A stretch of DNA of 64,000 bases from Euglena gracilis (taxonomy: Eukaryota > Euglenida > Euglenophyceae > Euglenales). The notes beneath the pieces were generated by a model. It was not told where the DNA came from. It ran no database searches and worked only from the letters and a program-made list of their open reading frames with translations. Position numbers and translations under genes: made by a program. Positions 42,801-51,300 of the stretch are shown here, in pieces (the first letter of the stretch is position 1; every line of letters starts with the position of its first letter). The stretch covers positions 12,855,462 through 12,919,461 of the forward strand of contig CP154957.1 of NCBI GenBank assembly GCA_039621445.1, read 5' to 3'.

Positions 42801-44683
42801 GTGTGTATGTCTGTTGTTTGTGTGTATGTCTGTTGTTTGTGTGTATGTCTGTTGTTTGTGTGTATGTTTGGCTCGATTTTCTTTCTGCTGCCGAAAACCT
42901 GTACATGGAATGGGCATCATTTTCATCCAGACGTCTGGGATCGGTCTCCTTTCCTTCGGACAGTCGAACCACCGGGGTTGTGTTTTGAATACATACCACA
43001 AGCCCAATGCCGAAGCCCTATGGGCCCCAAAATGGCTTTTTTTAAAAGGAATTTATTGGGTCGGACCCAGTTGGAACCACACACGAACGAACCCCCGGTG
43101 TGCCTGCCATGGACCGACACCTGTGGTACAAAAAAAAAGGCACCCTTCCCCTCCTCCCGAGGGTGTCCCTTGACCTCCTCCAAAGGTTGAGGTCCAAGCA
43201 GAAAAGAAGAGTCTGCCAAGACAAGTTGCAATGCAGGTTGCAGCGACTTTAAGGCTCAGAATATGGATATTATGATTATGGTTATGACGAAACCAACGCC
43301 ACTTCGTACGGAAGGACTGCCATATGCAGTGGTTTCAATGCTATAAGGATACGGAGAGTCGATGGAGGCTATAAATTCCCCGCACCGAAACCTTATTCAA
43401 TTCAATTTTGCCTTCCAAGCTGCCGTATGTGGCTGAAAAGTATGTGCCATTGCCCATAGAAGTTCCAATTGGGGCATTCCATTCTGTTCCCAGGGGTATC
43501 TATTTTGATGTGCTGGCAGATTAGTTCTGCAGTTGTAAGACACATACAACTATCATAAAAAACTGCAAGCAGGATTGGGATGGTTGTTCTTTCCATTGCA
43601 ATGGAGTGGTTGCCCGCTGCGTTGCCCTCCCAGGGCCCCGCCGCGCCGCACCCGCCGCCTGCCCGCTTCGTGTTGCTCTCCGGCGCCTCCCTCCTCGCCG
43701 CCATGCTGGTGGCCAGCGCGGTGACCAGGCTTGTGCTTAGTCGGGTGCCTACCCCACGGGGGGGGGGTGCTAGGGGCAGGCACCCCATAGCACCCGATCC
43801 GACCCCCCCCCCGGGGGGGGGGTAGGGTTTTGGGGGGTGCCTGCCCCTAGCAGGCACCCCCCTCCGACCCCGGCGCCTTCGGCGCCGGGGGCCCGGAAAC
43901 GGCCATTTTCAATGAAAATTTTCTGGGTCCGGCCCGGACCCCTATCCCCCCCCGGGGGGGGGGGTGGGCCTGGTAAGGGCAGGCACCATCTAGTACCCGC
44001 CCCCACACCCCCTCCCCACGTTGCTCAGCACAAGCATGGCGGTGACCAACGTCGACGTCGTGCTGGGCTACCTCGGCGCCGTCCAGGGCTGTCTGGGCTG
44101 CATAGGTCCGGTGGCGCGAGGGCATTCTTCCTCTCCTCTTCCTTCTAGGGGGCAAGCTTTCCAGAACCCAACCCTGCCAAACGTTTCCACACCAATGGGA
44201 CTGGCCCAGCCTCCATCTTTCTGTGGTTTCCAAACTCCGGCAAGCCTCCCACTGCTGGCCAGCAATGCCCAGAGCCACAAAGAATCCGATTTCCCCAAAA
44301 GGAGCCAAAATCCATTCGGATGATTTTTTTTTTCGACATCAATATACCCCACCAAAAAGCCTGGCTTTAGTCTCCGTGTGCCAAAAAAGGAGCAAAAAGG
44401 CGATTAAGAACGACCCCGGGACCCCCTTGCCACACCATTGACCCCCTCCCCCCCCCTTTCCTTGTTGCCCACACAGCCGCCTGGGGTCACGGTGTGCGTC
44501 ACCGTGTCGTACATCCTGCCGAGCCTCCTCTACCTGCGGCTGATGGCCCGGAAGGGGTGGAAGTGGTACGGCGCGGCGGCGGTGTTGGCGCTGGGCGTGG
44601 CGCTGGTGCCCACCCTGGTGGCCCCCAGGCATCGCCCGGGAGCAAGCTGGGAGGGGGCATTTTTTGTGTTAAGTTATCTGTGA
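32517..44683 (+). CDS. Amino-acid permease A (SLC38/AVT type, Aa_trans)
   Basis: About a dozen exons spell a polytopic membrane protein of the Aa_trans (PF01490) family, which couples amino-acid transport to H+ or Na+. TM1 contains FTLTNTIL...[14 protein letters not shown], the family's N-terminal Gly-rich helix. TM2 is AGLVLGPVLLVFAACV, TM3 NNFTVCIALFLVVADVV, then [91 protein letters not shown] and VTVSYILPSLLYLRL. An acidic loop DASDDEAEEPEPD separates later helices. The stop is TGA at 44681. Gene B, 14 kb downstream, has the same exon series. Donors are a mix of AG|GT and AG|GC. Two exons are interrupted by CAGG-end elements. Function depends on those being spliced out. The 5' start is not identified. 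Confidence 0.75.
33815..33859 (+). CDS. Permease A exon: rest of TM1
   Basis: [15 protein letters not shown] between acceptor CTGAG and donor CCAG|GTAACAG. It corresponds to [15 protein letters not shown] in gene B. Confidence 0.75.
35216..35350 (+). CDS. Permease A exon: TM2
   Basis: Acceptor CTCCACAG; phase matches the previous exon (AG|G). Reads SAGLVLGPVLLVFAACV, then LLTDCRVHTGLHTF. The 3' edge is approximate (stop TGA in frame at 35352). Confidence 0.75.
36832..37451 (+). repeat. Segmental duplication, copy 1 (with TM3 exon)
   Basis: From TGTGAATGTTTCGGTGTG onward this is about 98% identical to 63108-63757, including introns, the (GT)n tract and the transporter exon. I count about ten substitutions and a few small indels over 620 bp. 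The corresponding part of gene B is much more diverged. Confidence 0.85.
37081..37239 (+). CDS. Permease A exon: TM3
   Basis: Acceptor CTCAGCAG; frame ALGRHAGALTIKASIV, NNFTVCIALFLVVADVVLRC; probable donor CGGG|GTGACC. Aligns with [20 protein letters not shown] in gene B. Flanked upstream by the GTTGTCAGGGTCC repeat. Confidence 0.75.
37465..37918. mobile_element. Intron element, CAGGG...TTAA ends
   Basis: CAGGGAGCCGCTTAAACC on the left and GGTCGTTAATGACGCCCTG on the right are loosely inverted. The right part matches, in reverse, 55396-55480 (CAGGGCATTTTTTAACGACC, then CCAGCTCAGAGGCTGG). The core has GGGCTAAAAATGGGCGAAAATGGG. The flanking duplication is poor (4 of 8). Confidence 0.45.
38388..38620 (+). 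CDS. Permease A exon: loop and TM4-5
   Basis: Acceptor TTGACAG; reads ...SSESMSWVPRRKGPP, GKTGVLWLAFALVLPLAL, LASLQYACAAAIAGVF, MAVVTVLTE; donor CTGAG|GTGTGC, identical in position to gene B. The Leu-Pro-Leu followed by the RR.(A/G)SLQYA segment is typical of SLC38-like permeases. Confidence 0.8.
39015..39325. repeat. Palindromic minisatellite flanked by inverted repeats
   Basis: Four to five copies (about 37 bp) of GGCGAAACGGC-TTTTT-CGCCGTTTTGCC lie at 39100-39270. Each unit is itself a near-palindrome. GGTGGTGGG..GTTCCCACCC on the left and GGGTGGGAACA..CCCACCACC on the right bracket the array in inverted orientation. It lies in an intron of permease A. Confidence 0.65.
39754..39895 (+). 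CDS. Permease A exon: TM with LPLCCLAFACQ
   Basis: [20 protein letters not shown], then FILLPIVNTCPPRTVEGVM. It aligns with [20 protein letters not shown] in gene B, where the coding continues into VIAASV without a break. In A that continuation is separated by an intron of about 1.5 kb, so this exon's 3' edge is approximate. Confidence 0.7.
40085..40500. mobile_element. CACCGCGGTG-bordered block with nested C-run MITE
   Basis: TTTCACCGCGGTGTGAACCC on the left and GGGTTTAACTGCGGTGAAA on the right are inverted. Inside are CAAATAATACC/GGTATTATTTG C-run hairpins. One 86-bp unit, 40396-40481, is bordered by TA (40394-40395 and 40482-40483). It is in an intron of permease A. Confidence 0.5.
41378..41889 (+). 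CDS. Permease A exon split by a 290-bp element
   Basis: Left part ...RPPVIVASV (to 41426), then the inserted element, then a second copy of the target and AVSCVLYIVAMTAVNVKV, GGPLDGNVLMNYSVDV (from 41717). Gene B reads [15 protein letters not shown] without a break. Splicing from CAGG|GTTTTT to TGGCAG|TCTCG would give VASVQVSCVLYIV, in frame with one residue changed. Confidence 0.7.
41427..41716. mobile_element. CAGGG-end element inside permease A exon
   Basis: Begins CAGGGTTTTTTTTCAGTC, ends GGTCTTAAAAAAACCCCTG; CCAGCGTG is duplicated perfectly (41419-41426 and 41717-41724). The interior holds TTCGGCGCC-TTTGGCGCCGAA and GCATTTTTCGCGATTTTTGGCC, as in the 20.66-kb copy. Confidence 0.85.
42128..42219 (+). 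CDS. Permease A exon: TM with PVFHF
   Basis: Acceptor TTTTGGCAG; reads SLPPIMAFTAALLLTIPV, FHFECRENLCQ; donor TTGCCAG|GCTTCG, a GC donor. Gene B has [20 protein letters not shown] and continues directly into DAFLFP. Confidence 0.7.
42581..42741 (+). CDS. Permease A exon: acidic loop
   Basis: ADALLFPADYDASDDEAEEP, DGVYGALGQHPP..ATAE; donor GCCGAG|GTGTGTG. It aligns with [20 protein letters not shown] in gene B. The 5' edge is approximate: the nearest AG (42580) does not keep phase with the previous exon. Confidence 0.6.
42743..42870. repeat. 20-bp minisatellite at intron start
   Basis: About six copies of TTGTTTGTGTGTATGTCTG begin immediately after the donor of the acidic-loop exon. Long frames across it on both strands are artefacts. 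Confidence 0.75.
43634..44086 (+). CDS. Permease A exon split by a 313-bp element
   Basis: Left part FVLLSGASLLAAMLVASAVT (43634-43728) with acceptor CCTCCCAG. Right part STSMAVTNVDVVLGYLGAVQ (44029-44086). Splicing CAG|GC to CTCAG|CAC joins them in frame as ...AVTSTSMAVTNVDVV, adding seven residues to the family pattern LLVASAVTNVDVVLGYLG. Confidence 0.7.
43726..44038. mobile_element. Introner-like element inside permease A exon
   Basis: Ends CAGGCTTGTGCTTAG and CTCAGCACAAGCATG are inverted (13 of 15). GCGGTGAC is duplicated exactly (43718-43725 and 44039-44046). The interior has repeated GGGGCAGGCACC(C/A) phrases, the palindrome CGGCGCCTTCGGCGCCG and an AAAATGGCCGTTTCC-type core. Both intron boundaries, CAG|GC and CTCAG|C, lie within the element's own ends. 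Confidence 0.85.
44477..44683 (+). CDS. Permease A last exon
   Basis: Acceptor CCCACACAG; reads [47 protein letters not shown] and continues to TGA at 44681. A CAG|GC pair near 44628 could be a further donor. Gene B has [15 protein letters not shown] at the same place. Confidence 0.7.
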   Translation, partial: PPGVTVCVTVSYILPSLLYLRLMARKGWKWYGAAAVLALGVALVPTLVAPRHRPGASWEGAFFVLSYL

Positions 44684-44691
44684 GTTTCGAC

Positions 44692-44984
44692 CAGGCTTCT
44701 TTTTTGAAAATAAAACAAAGTCGCACCCCCCTGAGGGTGGGTGATATGGGCAGGCAGGGGGGTCGGGCACATTCGACCCAGCCAGGGGGGTCGGGTTTTG
44801 TGGTAGGCACACCCCCGGCCGGGCGCCGAAGGTGACAGGGGCCCAAAAATGGCCAATTTCAAGGGGAAAATGACTGGGTCGGCTGGCACCAGGACTTGAA
44901 ACCACCGCCCCCCTCCCCGGAGGGGGTGTGCCTGCTCTGGATAGGCACCTCCCCTCCCCCCGGGGTTGGTAAAAAAGAATCCTG
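44692..44984. mobile_element. CAGG-end element just after permease A stop
   Basis: CAGGCTTCTTTTTTGAAAAT and TTGGTAAAAAAGAATCCTG are inverted ends. Flanks GTTTCGAC and GTGTCGAC agree at 7 of 8. The interior shares GGTAGGCACACCC/GGGTGTGCCTGC phrases with the 43.73-kb element. It starts nine bases after the TGA. Confidence 0.8.
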
Positions 44985-45214
44985 GTGTCGACTCCAAGCA
45001 GGTTGGCTTGCGAGGTATTGTTCAACGGTGGTCCAAATGTCTTATCCCACGCTGGGTCCCATTCAGGAATGAGAGGGGGGCAGTGCACGTATACGGGAAC
45101 CCGTAAAGCACGGGCACGTTCATGTTTACGGTTTTCCATAAACTTGTTTTGAACATGTTTAAAGGAAACCGTGAACGTCCTCCACTGCACAACCTTTTTA
45201 TCAGGCCCCCAAAC

Positions 45215-45546
45215 CAGGGGGGTATTTTTTAAGGCGTATTTTTTTTTGAAAAATCAAGGGTTTTTTTAAGTTTCTTTAACGTATTTATTTTTTAAGGCAT
45301 CTTTTTTTTAAGGGAAGTCCAAGGGCCATCCCGTCATCGAAAGGGGTCCAACATTTAAAAAGTCCAAAAACCCATTTTTCGGATTGACAATGTTCCAGCG
45401 ATGCCAGAAATATTTTTTTTTCGGAGTTGGCTTGTTTTTTTCCCGAAATTTTGTGACTTCATTTTCGGCTCAGATTTCGAAAATTTTCCGAAACTGATTT
45501 TCAAGGGTTTTTAAGGGTTTTTAAGGTGCCTTAAAAAAAAACCCTG
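45215..45546. mobile_element. CAGGG-end element, perfect 8-bp duplication
   Basis: CAGGGGGGTATTTTTTAAGGC and GCCTTAAAAAAAAACCCTG are the ends. CCCCAAAC flanks both sides (45207-45214 and 45547-45554). Subterminal TTTTTTAAGG(C/G) motifs repeat. It has few C/G runs, unlike its relatives. Confidence 0.85.
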
Positions 45547-46952
45547 CCCCAAACGTTTGCGGAACCCGTAAAGTATCAGAAGCGTGGAGTATTCACACAA
45601 CTATTTTGGAACACCCTGCGACTCACAAATTTCCCAGAAATTATTTTGGTACACAGTTGAAAACATCGACCCAAATGAGGCAGTTTTTTTCGGGTGGGCA
45701 GACAACTCGGGCTAGGAATGTCCTTTGCACAGGCCTCCCCCCCCCGGAAAAAGGTGGTCCAAACCACTGTCGACGCCTGCCCAAAATCACCACCATCGAG
45801 GTGTTTGGATTAAAGCCAATTGGCACACCGCTGTCTGCACTGCCGTAGAATAGTCGGACAGTTCCTCATCACCTCCTTTCGCATACACCGAAACTGTCCG
45901 TTGACTGAGTATCATTTTTCTGCTTTTCCTTCATCGTACGTTGTGGTGGATAGGCATTTGCTGGTGTGCCCCTCCAAACATACAATCCTCGTATTTGTTA
46001 CAATCTGGATATTCTATCCAGAGGGGGGTGTTCCTTGGAGTGGCTTTGTGTCTCCATGGGGGAATATGGCATAGGAGGTTGCGACTGGGAAGTTCACTGG
46101 CAGTTCTCCGTTTCTGAGCCTCCGGCCACTTTGGCCCCACCTCGTCTCAGCTGCCCTGGCACGGTCCTCTTGGGGGTCCTCCTCGCCTTCAGACGCAGCC
46201 TCCCCCACCTGCGCAATTCAACTACCAGCCGAAAGAAGAATCGCTTCTTTGGGCAGAAACCCCCCCGGGGTGCTTTCTTCCAGCGGAGTTGTGGTCTGGC
46301 GGTGGCCACACATCGTCTCCCCGCCCACTCATTCCAAACCCCTCTGGACATGGGCCCAGCAAGTTCACCCCAAATACTTTGGCGGGGTGCCGCATTATTG
46401 GAACCATCTATGACACCGGACCGCAGCCAGGTTACTCTGCACGGCGGGGCGAGGGCCCGGCCAGGTTTTTTTGGGGGGGGGGCGGTCTCCTCCGACCCCC
46501 CATCACCCCCATCTCGCTGTCGCAGCGGATGTCGGCGTGAAGCCGCAGCCGGGGTGGCCCTCCCCTGGGCGGTGGGCAGTTTGTCCTCACCAGCGCCGTG
46601 CTTCTTGGCCTCTTGATGACAGGCTCCGTTCGTATGTCCTCTCGGGCCTGTGCAGGCATCGGCTTTTCTGGGCTGTGGAGGGGCATTTGGGGCCAAATGG
46701 ATTGTCTTTGTGGATTGGACTGGAAGTGCTTGCAGCGAACCGGGTAAAACGCTGGCAGGGGGTCGTGGCACGTTTTGACCAGAAAGGGTTGCGAGGGTGG
46801 TCAGCAGGATGGAAGTCGTGGAAGCGAAGCACGAACCATTTGGCGGCAGCGCGACTTCCCTTCCCCGAAACGCCAGTCTACTTTGATTTGTCCAACCCAC
46901 GCACTGGGGCTTGACCTTCGACTCCAGCTTCACCTCGTTGCCTCCATCACAG

Positions 46953-47100
46953 GTCTGGACGACCCAACCAACTTTCTGTTGCCGACGGCCCGCCACACCG
47001 AGCGCCATGCCGCCCACCCATTTCGCGCCGGCTTCTTCACCCTGACCAACGCCATTTTTGGCGGCGGCATCTCCCTCATCTCCCTGCCCCTGGTTGCCAG
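46953..47100 (+). CDS. Permease B exon: TM1
   Basis: Acceptor CCATCACAG; reads ...[39 protein letters not shown]; donor GCCAG|GTGTTGG. TM1 is undivided here, in contrast with gene A. Confidence 0.75.
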
Positions 47101-48335
47101 GTGTTGGCCTCATCCAGCCATGGACCACGGGAAGGGCTGAATTGAGAATTGAGTACCGACCCATTTCCCAGCCCTGGAACCCCATCCCCACCAACGAGTT
47201 TTTATTTTGAAATTCGCCTTTCCATTCAGATCCCCAAGGGCTCTTAGAAAGACGTCCTGCTCCGGGTCGCATGGCTACTTTGGACTTAGGAACGTTGTGG
47301 TCCTGACAGGAGTGCTGGCCTGGTGCTCGGGTCCCTCGTCCTCATTGCCGGCGCCTTCCTCACCGCCTTCACCCTCTCCCTCTTGGTGGACTGCCAGCTT
47401 CACACTGGGTGGCCGACCCTGTATGTGCTGGGCAGGCCGGCATTGGCCCTTGCATGGGGGTGAGGTGCAAGGGTTCGAACCAAGAAGGAAAAGTAGAACA
47501 TTTGTTTGAGACGTAGATTTCCCAGCAAAAAGGTGCACGGCGGAAGGTTCGAGAACACTCTGTGCATCTCTGTGCCCTCTGTGCAGGCAACTCTGGGTGT
47601 AGCCTCCAGATCAGGGGTTTTTTTTAGTCGTGGACCCCCGGGGGGGGGAGGGGGTAGGGGGGGTGGGTCCGGCCGAGCCCCCCCCCCCCCGGGGGCCAGG
47701 TGGGTGGGTGGGGGGACCCCCCCCCTCCCCCCGGTCTTAAAAAAACCCCTGCTCCGGATGATGTTGGCCGCATGGCACGCGTATCAGTGGATGTGGGTTC
47801 TCAAGATCCGGGTTCTCAAGATGTGTGTTCTCAAGATGTGGGTTCTCAAGTTGTGGGTTCTCAAGGATGCGGGGCCTGGCGTCGACCTGCCGGGCTGTGG
47901 GCCCCTGGTGGGCAGCGCTCGGCATCACGTTTAACATCGTGGGCGGCAACTTCCTCGTTTGTGTGGCGCTGTTCATCGCAGCGGCCGACATGGTGGTGCG
48001 GTGCCTCGACCAGAACTTTCCACAGACCTGGGCAGCATGGCCCTGCACCCTGAAAGGTTATGTGTGTCTGTGTGTTGAGTGAGTGAGTGAGTGAGTGAGT
48101 GAGTGAGTGAGTGAGTGAGTGAGTGTGTGTGTGAGTGAGTGAGTGAGTGAGTGAGCGAGCGAGTGAGTGAGCGAGCGAGCGAGTGGGTGGGTGTATGCGT
48201 GTACGTGTGTATGTGTGTGCATGTATAGTATGTATGTTTGTGTGTGTGTGCACGCGTGCATCTCATTATTGTCTCTCTCTCTCTCTCTCTCTGTCTGTCT
48301 GTCTGTCTCTGTCTGTGCGTATTATGTGTGTGCGA

Positions 48336-48373
<38 letters not shown>

Positions 48374-51300
48374 TGTGTACATGTGTGTGTCCCTGTGTTC
48401 CTGTGTGTGTATCTGTGTGCATTGTATGTGTATTATGTATCTGTCTGTGTGTATCTGTGTATCTTCATGTCTTGGGGCAGTACCCGCATGTCTGCAAAAT
48501 CTGCTTCCTTCCCTCACCCAAATTTTTTTAACCCTTGGCTTAAATTTGGGTTTCAGCCAGTCCAGCAGTCCAGGAGGATCTTTGATTTGGGGTCTCAGTG
48601 GACTGGACGGAGTGTTGCCTAATTTTGGACTGAATTTTGGAAAAGCGTCATTTCATTCCAATAACATACACAATAAACTTTGGAGAAAAATGCATGGTTC
48701 AACACAACAGCATCGCAAAAACAAGTTATGTGACTCACAGAAGCGAGCAAAGGTTGTGGGTAGTGTTATGGTTGCTAATGTTTGCGTCTTTTTTTTGATT
48801 TTTTTCATTCTATCTTCTTCTTCTTCTTTCTTTTGTTTTGTTTTAAATATATATGTCACATACACACATACGTACGTACGTCATCCACCCATCCATCCAT
48901 GTGTGCGTGCGTGCATGCATACATACATACATACATACATACATACACACATACATACATTCATACATACATTCATACATACATACATACATTCATACAT
49001 AAATACATCCATCCATCCATCCATCCATCCATCCATCCATCCATCCATCCATCCATCCATACATACACAGACATACATACAGACACACAGACAGACAGCA
49101 GACAGACAGACAGACAGACAGACATACATACATACATACATGCATGCATGCATACATACATACATACATACATACATACATACATACATACATACATACA
49201 TACATACATACATACATACATACATACATACATACATACATACATACATACATACATACATACATACATACATACATACATACGTACATACATATATACA
49301 TACATACATCCATCCATCCATCCATCCATCCATCCATCCATCCATCCATCCATCCATCCATCCATCCATCCATCCATCCATCCATCCATCCATCCATCCA
49401 TCCATCCATCCATCCATCCATCCATCCATCCATCCATCCATCCATCCATCCATCCATCCATCCATCCATCCATCCATCCATCCATCCATCCATCCATCCA
49501 TCCATCCATACATACATACATACATACATACATATACATACATACATACATACATACATACATACATACATACATACATACATACATACATACACACATA
49601 CATACATACATACATACATACATACATACATACATACATACATGCATGCATGCATGCATGCATGCATGCATGCATGCATGCATGCATGCATACATACATA
49701 CATACATACATACATACATACATACATACATACATACATACATACATACATACATACATACATACATACATACATACATACATACATACATACATACATA
49801 CATACATACATACATACATACATACATACATACATGCATGCATACATACATACATACATACATACATACATACATGTATACACACATGCATACATGCATT
49901 ATACACACATACATGTATGCATATTTTGTGCAGAGAAACATTTGTTTATACATGCATGCAATGTGCTGAAAGAGATTCTGACACCCTAAAACCAAAAACA
50001 TTACACCCGTCGGATGTTAAAAATAAAAACGTCTTTTATGTTAAACATGCAACCTGTGCTATGGGTTGGGTGCTGGCCGGACGAGCCATATAACCCATTG
50101 TCACTCTCCAACCCATGGCACAAGCTGCATGTATGGTTAAAGGAAAAAAAATAACTTTTTTGTATGTTTTTCACATCCACGAGTGTAAAAAAATCTTTTG
50201 GCTTTCGGGTATAAAACTTTTTGGCACACTGTATATATATCTTCCTTTTTTTTGCATTTTCCTTGCTTCCTTGAGAGGTTCTTAAATTTGGATTTAGCCA
50301 CTTCTGGGGAGGGGTTGCTGAAATTCTAGGTCGTCGTCAGTCTATCCTCTCCAGGATTGTTCAATTTTGGAGGGTTGCTTAGATTTGGGGTTGGTTTTAA
50401 AGGCTTTCCATCATGCAAAGGTGTCTCTCTCTGTCTTCCACGAGCATGTTAAATTTGACCCATAATATGCCATAATCATTATATTTTATAATCATTTCTT
50501 CCAGTAGACAAAGCAACTTTCATTATTGTGTGCAGAGAATACTCTAGAATTAGAGTTTAACCCTATCAGTTGTGTGTCATTAATCGAAGAGAATCCATAG
50601 ATTTGTGAAGCAAGAACTAGACCCAAGGCAAAGAACAGTCGTTTTGGGCATTGGGAGCCCTGCCCGGCACTCATTTCGTGTGAGCCGAAGCGCTGTGTTG
50701 GACACAAGGTCTTTTTTTGAGTTGCAGTATGTCCGTCCTGGTTTCAGCCAGCCAGCAGGCTTTTTTTTGGAACAACCACCCACATGTTTTTGTCTGTGGC
50801 TTTTATTATTATATGTTTTTGAATGTTTCTTGAAATTTCTTTTTTTCCCTTTCAGTCCAAGGCTGCTTTCGGTGCGGCTCCCTGGCACCCACCCCATCCA
50901 GAGATGGGCAAGAAGGTCTTGGCAGTGAGTGGCATTCGTGCTGCTGCTGCCGCTGGTCCTGCAACGCCGGCTGGGGGCCCTCCAATACGCGAGCGCCGCC
51001 GCCATATGCGGAGTGTTCGGCTTCGTCTGCCTGGCGGTGGCGACGCTGCTGTCTGAGGTGTTCTGCTTTATCCCGCCCCGCCGATATGGGCTCAGAGGTG
51101 CATGGTTTCCCCATGTATTTCACTTTTTTTTTCAACGTCCCCTAACCCCCCTCCCCCATAAGTGCGATTTTGGTTCATTTTGATAATTTAAGGATTCGAT
51201 GCTCTGAGACCAGGAGTTTTCATTCGAACACAACCCGTCCTCAATGTGTTTATGGGGCGCTTTCTGCAATGCAGTCCAATGCATTTTTGAAGTGCTGGGT

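Noticed and set aside
42630-43007. TTDIHTNNRH-type repetitive protein on the minus strand
   Set aside because: It is the reverse translation of the 20-bp GTGTGTATG minisatellite in a permease A intron.
46094-47272. 392-residue minus-strand frame
   Set aside because: It is the shadow of CpG-rich plus-strand sequence, including permease B exon TM1, and has no recognisable family pattern.
48183-50093. 636-residue open frame, and several of 280-395 residues on both strands
   Set aside because: They are translations of GAGT, CATA, CATC and CATG tetranucleotide arrays; the repeat unit keeps every frame free of stops.
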